Positions 53,467 through 64,000 of a DNA stretch of 64,000 nt are shown here, in pieces (position 1 is the first letter of the stretch; every line of letters starts with the position of its first letter). The stretch is taken from contig JAYKYS010000005.1 of assembly GCA_036924285.1 (NCBI GenBank), positions 26,386,001 through 26,450,000 on the forward strand, in the 5' to 3' direction. Under the pieces are notes generated by a model. That model was not told the DNA's origin. It was given only the letters and a program-made list of their open reading frames with translations, and ran no database searches. The stretch comes from Asterella californica. Lineage: Eukaryota > Streptophyta > Marchantiopsida > Marchantiales > Aytoniaceae. The translations under genes were made by a program, and so were the position numbers.

Positions 53467-55559
53467 TGTCGAGGAGAGTCCTTCTCAGGAAGGGCGAGCC
53501 TTCTGGCTGTGATAGATCGCGAGATAGAAGTAGAGATTGTATATCAAGACAAGAGCCAAGCAGGAGATCGCAACGACTGAAGTCACTCATAGACACTATG
53601 ACTATAGATTACTTACTACTCAACAGATCAAGTCTCAAGTCTCAGGAGACAGATCCACCTTCAGACACGACAGATAAGAGAAACCTGAACTCACGATGCT
53701 TTATTTCTCTTCCAAAACACACTCAATAGTCCTCCACATATATCAATTTACAACCTATCTCTACTTAACTCCTTACGTTGATCACCGCAGATGCCAAACA
53801 GCCAATTCCCACTCAACTAGTCTTTTCTCCAGCAGATTTCTCTCCAGAACCTACAACCGATGAAGATTTGAAACTCCAACGCCTTATATCCCTCCCTACG
53901 ACAGCTTCAACACTGAAATTTCTCAGAAAACCTGACCTTCTCAGTCTCAATCCCAGTCCCTCCACTCAAATGATGCTCTCTTTCCACCAAATTCACCTCA
54001 ACTCAAGTCTGGTAGGTGAAATTCAGACCCCAAACCCTTAATCTTCTCTCTGCGTCAACCTCCCAACTGAAAACTATCAAGAATTTAATCCAGCGTCAAT
54101 CAAGAGTCCCTTGCAGATTATCAAAACGATCTCCTTCAATAAAACTACCTCCTGTCCGATCAGAAGAAATTCTGCCTCCAAACTGCTCTCAGTCCTCCAA
54201 ATACTTGTCCGTCCCTCTGTCACGATCACCCAATCCCTCAATTCAGTTCTGTCAGAAAAAATTGATCTCCCTCAGCCTCCAAGTTTCTCTTTCCGCTTCA
54301 GCTCTCAGCTCTCTGTAAAAAAATTCCCCTTTGCAAAACTGTCCCCGATCCCAAGTCGCCGCGGGTAAATAACCTAAAAGCTAAAGCCCCAGCTTAAGTT
54401 GTCCCCCTGCTGTCCTTATAAGCGCAGTCACTTATTAGAAGCAGGGCCTTAGCTAAGCTGCCCCCTGCTGTTCTTATGCTTACAGAGTTCCGCTTCCGCT
54501 TCCGCTGTAATCTTCCGCTTCAAGCTTTCGCGGTAATCTTCTGCTCCGCTCTCCGCTGTAATCTTCCGCGGTAATCATCCGCTTCCGCTATAATCCTCCA
54601 CTTCAATCTCTCTAAGAAACATTTCTCAGAAAGATATCCGCTTCCACTTCAATTTTAAGGCCCTTGCTAAAGCTGTTCCTTTGCTGTCCTTAATAATCAG
54701 CAAAAGTTTCCGTGCCCTCGATGCCATCTTGATGCCACCCTGAATATACTACAAGCCATCCAATGTAGGCCGAAGCTCCAACACTTATGAGGCTGCCCCA
54801 CAGGGCTTACAGCCCCCCCATATGCGCACCAGGTATCTCCCATAGTATATTCAGGATGGCATGCGGAGGCTTAGACCAGGAAGCCCACGATTAAGAGAGA
54901 TACCGGTCTCCCGCCTCTAGATATGCAGGACGTGGCTGCATATCCAACATAGACTCCCTTCTAGGAGGCCAACACGTCGGAATAGGAATCAGAGGCCAGG
55001 AGGGATTGATCCTGAGACCACTTCCCTCATAGGCAGGCGCCCTATCACTGGGATGGCCTTTGGTTCCGTTCAAGAAGGTACAAACTTTTGTACATATGTT
55101 TACTTGAAGAAATTTTTCTGTAAGATCTTTACTAGCCTTTCCTACACTAACTTCCCTGTACAACTCCGTTTTTAATGAACAAGGAGTCAAAACTATAGTA
55201 TTTGTGAACACCTACACGCTCACGCTATCTGATTCTGAGTTCGAGTCACGAGCGAGAATCGACGGATTTCCTTCTTTCACATATTTCATAGCCTAAAACT
55301 CGTGCTAACTATTACTTAAAACACTTTCTGTTGAGACCGGAAGCATGAAGTAGCTCTCCTCATCAAGGTCTGCATTCTGATGCCTTTCGACCTCTTTCAG
55401 GATGATATTTCAGTTTAAGCTAGGGGGCAGCTTGCCAAGCATAGCCCCAGCTTAGCTCCTGCCCAGCTTGATAAGCTAGGGTGCAGCTTCCCGAACAAAT
55501 GCTGGTTGAGCGTCTTCTGAAGTTCCGTTTGTGCACCTTGAACGTCATGCACTACGACA
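53467..55559 (-). repeat. 3' LTR of gypsy element 2
   Basis: Plus-strand limits are TGTCGAGGAGAGTC and CACTACGACA; the polypurine tract (GGAGGGGGTGA on the minus strand) follows. Length 2093 bp. It includes a CTTCCGCT-rich low-complexity patch at about 54488-54600 and tRNA-like boxes at 55002-55055. The open frames at 53778-54368 are LTR sequence, not genes. Confidence 0.8.
55002..55055 (-). promoter_or_regulatory. tRNA-like A and B boxes inside a gypsy LTR
   Basis: On the minus strand the A-box-like CATCCCAGTGA (55045-55055) is followed by the B box AGGATCAATCCC (55002-55013). Location in the LTR matches 42276-42328. Confidence 0.65.
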
Positions 55560-55608
55560 TTCACCCCCTCCAAACCTGCACATCCTCCGGTATGTGCCAA
55601 CTTTTCCA

Positions 55609-57852
55609 CTAGTCTCCAAGGTTCTCTAAATCGTCGTCGTCTTCTTCAACGTCCCCTTTGTCTTCTTCGGATAGCAGATCTGTCTCGGCATCTATCGTCT
55701 GATCTGACTCCAGAAATTCACCTAGCTCAACGGATTCTCCCCTTCTTCTGAACAACTTGATACGCTTACCAGCAACAGGAAGTCTTAGATGTGTACCATC
55801 AAGCTCCTTTAAAGAATAAGTTGCATTCTGATACACTTCTAAGACAACATACGGACCAAACCACCTCCTAGAAAATTTCCGAACTGTAGAGTGCTGATTC
55901 TCTAATGTGCTGTCATACACCAAAACCCAATCTCCAGCATGTATGGACTCCGGCCGGAGCTTATGGGTTTTGTCAAACTGTCTTTGTTCTTGAGACGGGC
56001 CTCTTTCAGCTTCTGTTGTGCCTCTATAAGATCCTCCTCCCTATGTTCTAACTGTCTGATTCGAAGTGCCAGAAGTTGTACATGATCCATTTCTTCTTCC
56101 CATGGTAAAGTAGTCCATGTAGGAAAGTCCTCTTCTGCTGGCATAATCGGCTTCTGACCCAGCATCAGTTTAGTGGGCATGTACCCAGTAGTAGTGCAAT
56201 GAGTCGACCTGTCAGCCCACAGAGCAAAGGGAAGCAACCTAGGCCACTGTCTATGCCTACCATCACATGTCTTTATCAGAGCTTGAACAATCGACGGATG
56301 CCCTCTCTCGCTTTTACCAATCCCTTCCGGATTCCTAGCAGTAGTGAGTTTTAGTTTCACTCCGTGTTGAGCGAAGAACTCCTTCGCTTCCGTACCACGC
56401 AACTCTCCTCTGTCTGCACGCAATCTTCCTATAGATCCGTACCTACAGATAATATCTTCTAGAACAAACCTACATATCCCTTCTGTGGTCTTTGTCCTTA
56501 GAGCTCGTCCTTCCACAAAGTTGGAGAGGTCTTCTCGAGCCAACACCAAGTACCTCATACCCCATAACCCAGGAGGCATCGCTACCAAATCAAGAACCCA
56601 TTGAAAATGGATACTAGGTGGATATGTCGGTACCAAGCCATCTCGGTAACGTACCTTTGAATAAAATTGACAGTGCAGGCATGAACTCACAAAGCTCACC
56701 ACATCCTGATAAAGTCCTCTCCACCAGTATCTCTCCTTCAATTTTGTATAGGTAGCCCAAGCTCCCCGATGTCCGGCCCACAGGGTGTCATGAAACTCCT
56801 TCATCAGCCGTTGCTTGATCTGCTGATCGTCTATAACTCTTAAAAGTGCTCCATCTCTTCTCTTTGGATGTTTCCAAAGATACCCATCTCGCAACAAGTA
56901 GTCGTATGCCTTCCTCATTATCTCTCTGAACTCTACATCACTCAAATCCTCCTGCCTGTTCAAAGAACTCAGATAAAGCCCAATGTCACGTAACCTTCCT
57001 GTGTAGAACTCCTCTTTGAATGACAGTGGCTCCAAATCTGAAGTTTGCTGACTACACCAAACATCTCTCTTCTCTTTGTTCTCCACCTCTGCAAACATCT
57101 CATCCTCATCTGTGTAGCGAGCCCTAGACAGCATGTCTGCAACTGGATTCTCTTTCCCGGCAATATGTTTCAGCTCAGGGTTCAAACTCCGGATGTAAGC
57201 AATCCATCTCAACATTGCTATGTCTGGGGTACTGCAGTTTGCTATCATACCAAGCAAAGGCAAACAATCTGTTTCTAAAATCACATGAGCACCTATCAAG
57301 AACTCCCGATCTACCTTCATAGCAGTAACAGTTCCCCATAGTTCACGCTTTACTTGAGGACAGTTACGTTGTCTGTCTGTCAAAATTCGGGCTCCAAATC
57401 TAGAAACAAATCGCACACCATCTGCATCTTTCTGACCAACTGCCCATCCAATCGCCTTTGGACTCGTGTCTACAGTTAGTATCACCGGTCTCCCTCTCTG
57501 ATAGTTAAGTCTCCTCAGTATGGGTGGAGACTTCAGAATCTCCTTCAGCCGTTCAATTGTCTCATGATGCTCTTGCCGTCAAGTAAACCTCTTCCCTTTT
57601 CTCAGAAGCACATACAAAGGCTCGACAATGTGTGCATAATGAGTAATACTCACGCGAAAGAACACACAAGCTCCCAAGAAACGTCGAACATCAATGATAT
57701 TCGTACAGTATGCTATCCTTGCTATAGCATCTACCTTCTCTGGGTTCGGTCTTCTCCCAAATGTGCCACACAGATGACCAACCACCATAACCTCTGACAT
57801 TCCAAACCGAGACTAAGTACCTGATAGAGTGAGGTGTACCTCCTCCAGACGT
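55609..57852 (-). pseudogene. Element 2: RT end, RNase H and integrase
   Basis: The frame 57800-57579 covers the connection region (VVGHLCGTFGRRPNPEKVDAI). The frame 57485-55902 covers RNase H (LTVDTSPKAIGWAVGQ, ETDCLPLLGM), the zinc finger (HDTLWAGHRG...CLHCQ) and the integrase core (LVAMPPG, RADRGEL, GKSERG). The frame 55923-55609 gives the C-terminus (WFGPYVVLEVY). Frameshifts separate the three, near 57490-57580 and 55920. Upstream RT resumes at 61205 after the solo LTR. Confidence 0.88.
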
Positions 57853-60800
57853 TATCGTGTCGGATATTTTGTGCGTGAAGGATGCCCAGGAAAACGGGAG
57901 GTTCCTGGCTGTGGAGATGCTGTGTGCCAAACAGAGACAAGACAGAGAAGAACAACCACGAAAAGGAATGCTGCGATATATACCACTTTGAAAGTATGTA
58001 CACTGTCGATTCTTTCTCCAAACAGCACAAAACTGAGGAACAGACCAGAGCGGTCTGTAACCTACTTCAGAAGCCCTAAAACAAACCCCTGAAACGCAAC
58101 CCTAGTATGAAATCGCCAAAGCGTAGCTCAAAGCAAGAGGAACTTCTCTTTGCTAACAACCAGAGCCACAACAGTATCATGCGATCCAAACCCAAGTCCA
58201 AACCACATCCACACACTAGCTCTTGGCTAAAGCTAGCTACCACAAGCCATACACAACCAACTAAGTCCTTAACGAACTCAAAAGGACGAAACCTGTAGCG
58301 AAGGAACCGAAAAAGACCTATCTGGAAACTTTCTCCTTTCGCCAAACGATCTTCAAATGTTGATAAGGTCTCCTTCCCTGACTCCGTTGGCCCAAGAAAC
58401 CTTCAGAACCGACTCCCGATAGTCGAGATATTGTCAATTTTTGGTCGCAGGTGATCGAACCTTCAAAAACTCCTCCCTGCGGCTTAAAACCGCTCACACC
58501 GCACAAACGGATCGTCTAAACTGATATCCGTCTTCGCTAGTAGGTAGATCTGGCTACCCTGAACCCAACAAGACTCCAAACAAGCCGTTTGGAGTTCTCC
58601 TTGCAAAACTACTCGAGAAATTTGGTCGCAGGCTACAAAAAACTGACGTAAATCGGCTCCTTGCGGCTCAAATTTGCTCACCACACCCAAACCAACAATC
58701 CAATTCACTTACCGTCTTCTCCTATGCGTACATGAGGACTCCCTGATCGCATAGGCACCAAGAACGAAGAGCTTGGCTCACTGATCGCGAAGAACAATCC
58801 AATCTCAGGTCACAGGCGATGAAAACCTGACGCAAGCGCTTCCCTGCGAGCCAATTTCTCTCACAACTCTCAAACCGCCCGATAAAACTTTGTATCGTCT
58901 TCAATTTCCTGAAAAACTCGTTGTTCTGATCCCGATGGATCCAAGGACAGCAAGTTTGGACTCCGGAACGGCCCGAACGGTCCAACTCTCCTTCACAGAT
59001 AACTGAAAATCCCAATTCTGCTCCCTACGTCTCAATTTCTCACAGAACACAACCCCCGATCCGTCTCTTCAAGAACCGTCTTAACCTGTGCGTAGCCTGC
59101 ACAGATCGAAACCCGATGACACCTTGCGCGCGTGTATTGGACTTCCCAATTCTCCAAAACATCCACCGACAGGTCGTAGGAACAAGCAAGCCCCTTAAGC
59201 AGCCCCCTTGCAACAGTCTGTACGTTGTCGAGTTGAGAGTTTTCCTGGGAAGGGCGGAACCTTCTGGCTGTGATAGATCTCGAAGGCTGTGTTTAGTCTA
59301 CTCAGAGAAGCGTTGGACTTCAGGCTATGGCTTCTTACTATACAGAGGTAAGCTTCAGGTCATAAGGGAACAGTATAAACACTCACTCAGGTCGAATTGA
59401 CCCTCCAGTATGTTCAGGAAGTAAAAATCAGGTCAGACTAGCAGTAATAAGGTCAGCCAGCGAACTTTAACAATCCAGAATCAGAAACATACGATGGTTC
59501 AGACTTCAGAACTCCTTCTACATGTAAATGAGGCCCTACTGACCATACACACGAAGTTTCAGCTTGAGATCAAATCAGAGTGTCGAGATATGGGTAGAAA
59601 CATTCTGAGCAGAGAAATTACGGCAATTTTTGGTACCCAGACAGCTATTTCGATCTAGAACAGAGAATTGGCTTGATCACTTTCGAAGATTCTTACAGGA
59701 TTTGCAGTACACAGCTTGCTGAACACTCCTGTGAAGTTGGGCCTCTTGATTGTACACAGAACTCCAGATCTCGCTCTCTGAAGTTGATGCTCTAGATTGA
59801 GAGCTTTTCGGACCCCCTCTGCTTTAGCGGTCGCCCTGAATTACTCACAATTTCAATTGACATGAAAATTTGGGGACAGTCGTAGCCCTGCTGCCAATGA
59901 ACGAGACCCCGAAGGTTTGAAGCGATTTTCTTAAATCTACTGCGATTGACACCGAAAACCCCAAAATCAACAGAAGTGCTGCAATTCTGGCACAAATCAA
60001 ACTTCAATCAGCCATAACTCCTTCTTTATTGCTCCAAATCGATCAAAAATTTCGTTGACAGTGCTTGGCACGACGAACCCTATCTCCCTGTGCTCTCAGA
60101 TTTCGAAGATCCTTCACCAAATGCTCGAACTCCTCTTAAGACCCCTACTACTAAGTTTAGCAGTACACAAAGACAAAATTGGACCAATGGGAGTTCATAG
60201 CTTCACTCCCCTGTCCTTTTGTGTCCCAAACCACGTGGTGACTTGAATTTGCACATAGGCTACCACGTCAAGCCCCTAAAGTGCCAGCATAGACCCTAAA
60301 CTACATGCGAAGACATGTAAAACTACACGTAATCCCGAAAGATAACCTAACCTCGCTAGGAAGCATGCATGGGCGACACGTAATTACAACCCATGAGCTT
60401 AACTCCATCTACATAATAATCAACCTACTAAGACTCAAAAATATATAACATCCTCCAGTGTCGCTTTCTCTCAGGTCCTAATTTCACTCAGAAAGACTAA
60501 CGCTTGACGAGAGATGAATTATTTACAGTGTAAAATGATTCACATCACGACAACGTACAAAGTTCAACTCTCAATAATAAGAAGTAAGCCCCTTGCGTCT
60601 TTGATATAACGCCTGAAGCCTTAAATACCCAGTCAGCAAGTAACTAGGGGCCTAGCTTGATTTTACCTTTTTTCGAATCGCATAACTTCTTCTCTGGATG
60701 TCTAAACGAAATAAACAAGATGCCCATGGAAAGCTGACAACGAGCTCTATCCATCTATGCGATAAAAGTAAAGATCCGAAGTTGCGCCAAAAGCTCGTAA

Positions 60801-61204
60801 GCTGGGGCCTAGCTTGTTTTCTCCATCTTTCGAGCCCTGTAACTTCTTCACTATGCGTCCAAACGAAGTAGACAAAGTGCCTATGGAATGCTGACAAGGA
60901 GCTCTATCCACTGGTGCGATAAAAACGAAGATCCAAAGTGGTGCCAAAAACCCGTAAGCTGGAGCCTAGCTTATTTTCTCCATCTTTCGAGTCTTGTAAC
61001 TTCTCCACTAGGCGCCCAAACGAAGTAGACAAGATGCCTATGGAAAGCTGACAAGGAGCTCTACCCATCTATGCGATGAAAATGGAGATCTGAGATTGTG
61101 CCAAAACCCGTAAGCTGAGGCCTAGCTTGTCTTCTCATGAGTGTCTTTGGAGCGACAAGCATCGAAGTTTGTATTTCAGGTAGGAGCCGGTCCACGACAT
61201 GACA
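57853..61204 (-). mobile_element. Solo LTR in element 2, itself interrupted
   Basis: Flanked by ACGT at 57849-57852 and 61205-61208. The left end reads TATCGTGTCGG where the terminal TG has become TA; the right end is GACATGACA. It matches the solo LTR at 33513-35357 in inverted orientation. Without the nested LTR (1327 bp + 4 bp) it is about 2021 bp. It interrupts RT between ILTR and LEEV. Confidence 0.85.
59226..60552 (-). mobile_element. Solo LTR nested in the solo LTR
   Basis: TGTCGAGTTGAG to ATCACGACA on the plus strand, with ACGT on both sides (59222-59225 and 60553-60556). It belongs to the same LTR family as 37134-38446. The uninterrupted homologue at about 33990-34010 shows the empty site (TACGTACTGTG). 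Length 1327 bp. Confidence 0.88.
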
Positions 61205-62625
61205 ACGTGTTAGAATCCTACTCACGTCATGAATATGATCAGCAATAAACTTCCTGCAACCATTCGAAGTCACAGTCTCATCCTTGTCTTCCACCGGACA
61301 GCCTTTCATGAGAATATCATCCAGAAATGAGATAGTGATCTCAGGTACAAAATCTCGCAACACCTTATGCATCGCGTTCTGCATATGTGCTACAGAGTTT
61401 GTAGCTCTCTGAGGAAGAGTGCACATCCGCATCAATCCCAAGGGCGTGCGCATGGTAGTCAAGTCTCTACTCTCCAAGGCAAGTTGAAACTGATCATAAC
61501 CCGAAAACAAATCTCCAATAGAATAGACAGACCTTCCAGCAAATGCCTCAGCTACCTCATCAACCACAGGTCCGTTCCCCACGTTCCGAATCGTGATGTT
61601 GTTGGCAGGCTGCAAGTCTTGGATAAAGCGCAAAGCTCTTGACTTCTTAGACACCGTGAACCATCGGCTGGAATACGGAGTCATGGAGGGCTCGAGGATA
61701 CCCATCTGCATCTTCTCCTTCAATAGCTCAATGAGCTTTGGCAGCAAGGCACGAGGGACTGGAATCGGCTTCAAGTCCCAAGGCACATGAGGTACAGTGA
61801 AGACCATCGGAGCTATCACACTAGGATCCACACAACCAATCTCTTCAGCTGAAAAAGAAAATGCTCTACCATGACTGACAATCATCTGTTCAAAAATCTT
61901 CTTCTCTACTTCAGTCAAGAAACCACCCCCTCCTATCTAGAGTTGTTCGAGTGTTTCCTGAGTAAACTGATGTCCTATTCGTCCAGGATTTCTGAGTACA
62001 GGCTCAGTGGCGGCTGACTCCATCTGCTGTTGCGAATCAACAGACAATTGGGTCGCCACAGGCTTCACCTTCTTTGCTACAGCTTTATATTTGGCGTGTA
62101 CTTCTGCTTCCTGACGAGAGCCGCACCAGCAGTCTGCATCCTTCCATTCATTCTCCAGTCTCGGATGAGGACGATATCGCAAGTACGAGACAATCTCCTC
62201 ATAGACTTCAGGAGAATGGATGGGGATCGCCACCCTACCTCCCAACTGTTCTTCCATCCTACCCACTTCATCTAGCCAATGAACAAAAGATTGTACACCG
62301 ATAAACTCTTGATACACACCAGAAATCATTTCATTTTCCTCCAGAGCTCCTATACAGCGCAGATCAGCTATACGTTTTCCCATCTGTCTCCTACTCCTTT
62401 TAGTAAGATCTTCTACTCTTGTAAATTCACTCCGATCCTCACAACTCAAACTCAACAAACCAGATCTCCAACCTGGTACTCTATATACATTCTCAGAACC
62501 TCGAGCAGCCTCCTCATTAGTCTCCTGTGATCCCTTGGACTGCTCAGACGAGATCATAGTAGTCTTCGATCCTTCACTCTTGTCTTCCCGCTCTACAAGA
62601 GTGGGTTCTAAAAACCCTTACCTCT
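61205..62625 (-). pseudogene. Element 2: pol start and RT
   Basis: The frame 62557-61937 matches the pol leader, ending GRIGHQFTQETLEQL; a TAG (61934-61936) stands where the young element has Lys. The frame 61918 to 61209 holds RT: SRWFTVSKKSRALRFIQD, FSGYDQF, FLDDILMKGC. RT is cut at ILTR by the solo LTR. A deletion near the start of RT removes one residue relative to the young element (MVFTVPHVPW against MVIFTIPHVPW). Confidence 0.88.
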
Positions 62626-63030
62626 ACAAATAGGGGAGTCCCTCAAGGTCTGTCTGTTTCGCTCGTGGTTTGACCGAACAGTCAGAAATTGAACAGAACG
62701 TCTATCATCAGGGCTACGGATCCTAGCAAAGTGTGATCCATCGTCCATCACTTTGGTCTCCATGCGCACCGCAGTAATATAGGGTTGACCAAGAATGACT
62801 GGATACAAAGCAGAAGATTGCACAAAAAAGTGCTGATCTACTTCTACATCACCTATCCTCGCTCTCACGTTAGGACAAGCTCCATACAACTCTCCCTTCT
62901 GGTTGTTAGCAGCACGCAGAACCCATCCATGATTCAGCTCGATAGGCCACAATCCTCTCTCATATAACTCTCGTGACATGATATTGATTTCTGATCCATG
63001 ATCAACTAAAGCAGCAATAGGTTCAGGCAA
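62608..63030 (-). pseudogene. Element 2: protease, end of the gag frame
   Basis: The retropepsin-like region has the active-site motif VDHGSEINIMS, then LGQPYITAVRMET. The frame ends RGKGF with TAG at 62608-62610, directly after the slippery heptamer. It reads better than the young copy at the active site (DHG). Confidence 0.85.
62611..62617 (-). promoter_or_regulatory. Candidate -1 frameshift site, element 2
   Basis: The minus strand reads AAG GGT TTT TAG. The heptamer G-GGT-TTT is followed at once by the stop codon, and a -1 slip gives TTA GAA CCC, in frame with the pol frame 62557-61937. Confidence 0.75.
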
Positions 63031-63158
63031 ACTCCCAAGACGTACCCGTGTGGTAGTTGTGACACGAGCCCAATGCCTCTTCTTGAAGTCACTGTCGACA
63101 ATTGGGCTCTCCCCATCAGCTTCATCATCATCAGCCTCAATAGTGCTAGTTCCAGCAA

Positions 63159-63962
63159 CTAACGCCTCCTGCTGGTACCTCTTGTCACCGATCTCCTAAA
63201 ATGCACCTTCCCAAACTCCACATCATTTACAGAAGCTCCTATCACATCTATCATTTGGCTTTCTACCTGCTCAGATATGACTTGCCTCTTTCGCTTGATG
63301 ACATCGATAATCAACTCATGAAACTCTCTCTTTGCGATGCCAAGAACTTCTCGAAGCGAAAACTCAACTCGTGCATCTAATATCCTCTGCTCCAGAATGC
63401 TTATAAGATCAGTGGAGGTCTCAATATCTGCAGCCAACTTGTAAGCAGGTCCTTTCCCCTTCTCTTGAGCAGTGAACCTTCTGCCAGCAGTTGTTGGTTT
63501 CTGCTGTTGTCTCTGTACGTCCTCCATTGGACCTGGAGCAGGTGGTGGAGTCTGTGAGGTAGACGGGACATCCTCTGGAGGAGCTGCACGTCTTCTAGTG
63601 ACCCTCCGTCCCTATCCCTCTCTAGTCTCCTCTGGATTCTCAGTTTCAAGCTCAGAGGCATCTCGTCGCCTCTTCTCCTCTACAGAAGCGTCCTACCAAT
63701 GAACATGCTTATCTACGTCCAAGAAAGCTTTAATGGACGCTGTATCTACGGGATCTTTCCACCTTGTGACTCTACGGATAGTTTCCGCTCCTCTTTTCAA
63801 CACTTCAGAAGGAACCTCATTACTGCTCCTCTCGAGAGACCTATCCAGCAAAGTAGGGCTAGAAGAAACTTCAATATGCCCAGCATACACATCAAGATTC
63901 ATCGGCGGTACTGTTACTGTAGTTACTGTTGCAGTTGCAGCAACTTGAGGTAGACTCCTCAT
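63159..63962 (-). pseudogene. Element 2: Gag part
   Basis: The frame 63962-63693 ends RRVTRWKDPVDTASIKAFL and stops at a TAG; the frames 63661-63401 and 63527-63159 (GPAYKLAADIETSTDLISILEQR) match the Gag linker before protease. Stops and frame changes show decay. The capsid and zinc knuckle should be right of base 64000. Confidence 0.8.
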
Positions 63963-64000
63963 ACCTCCTCGTCCAAACTGCGTGTTTAATGGCTCTCCAG

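Larger units (their letters stand above)
53467..64000 (-). mobile_element. Ty3/gypsy element 2 (minus strand, 5' part outside window)
   Basis: The 3' LTR is 53467-55559; internal sequence runs from 55560 to beyond the right edge. ACGT (53463-53466) precedes its left end, the presumed target duplication. It is interrupted by a solo LTR (57853-61204) with ACGT on both sides. The coding region has stops and frameshifts, so this copy is dead. Confidence 0.88.

Noticed and set aside
53778..54368. Overlapping Ser/Pro/Leu-rich plus-strand frames
   Set aside because: They lie inside the 3' LTR of element 2 and come from CT-rich low-complexity sequence.

Overview
The window is nuclear DNA of a land plant. 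It contains an organellar-type isoleucyl-tRNA synthetase split into at least 20 exons, an alpha-expansin with its classic two introns, and a plant-type tRNA-splicing endonuclease subunit Sen2, amid abundant LTR retrotransposons. Introns of roughly 100-400 bp and LTR elements unlike those I know from flowering plants suggest a non-seed (bryophyte- or lycophyte-grade) plant. That is inference; I cannot name the species.

Layout: 1-7724, minus strand, IleRS gene (its 3' end runs off the left edge). 7725-11756, AT-rich non-coding. 11757-13251, minus, alpha-expansin. 13252-16994, non-coding with a palindrome pair. 16995-19216, plus, an intact four-exon DDE-transposase-like gene with a SAP domain. 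19217-21306, tRNA-like sequence, ~78-bp tandem repeats, a small unrecognised gene (minus) and a cluster of GC-rich hairpins. 22369-24899, a collapsed Ty1/copia element whose 5' LTR carries a SINE and whose 3' LTR carries an insertion with five successive perfect hairpins. 27165-27774, a tRNA-derived SINE and a GA microsatellite. 28659-30016, a frameshifted relic of COP9 signalosome subunit CSN4. 30497-32483, the Sen2 gene.

From 33513 to the right edge the window is almost entirely nested LTR retrotransposons: a solo LTR (33513-35357); a 5'-truncated copia (36296-40921) interrupted by a solo gypsy LTR (37134-38446); an old minus-strand gypsy (41473-53466) split by a young, nearly intact plus-strand gypsy (43650-52175, LTRs of equal length); and a second minus-strand gypsy (53467 to beyond 64000) carrying a solo LTR (57853-61204) that itself carries another solo LTR (59226-60552). 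Where the duplication can be read, these gypsy insertions made 4-bp target duplications, most often ACGT.

The most unusual signals are the consecutive short-loop perfect hairpins at 24248-24432 and 21104-21198; a GGGTTTT -1 frameshift site conserved between two gypsy copies; tRNA-like A/B boxes inside the LTR of one gypsy family; the SAP-domain transposase gene; and the CG-centred 4-bp target preference. All exon boundaries were read by eye from splice signals, reading-frame phase and remembered family conservation; no search was run.
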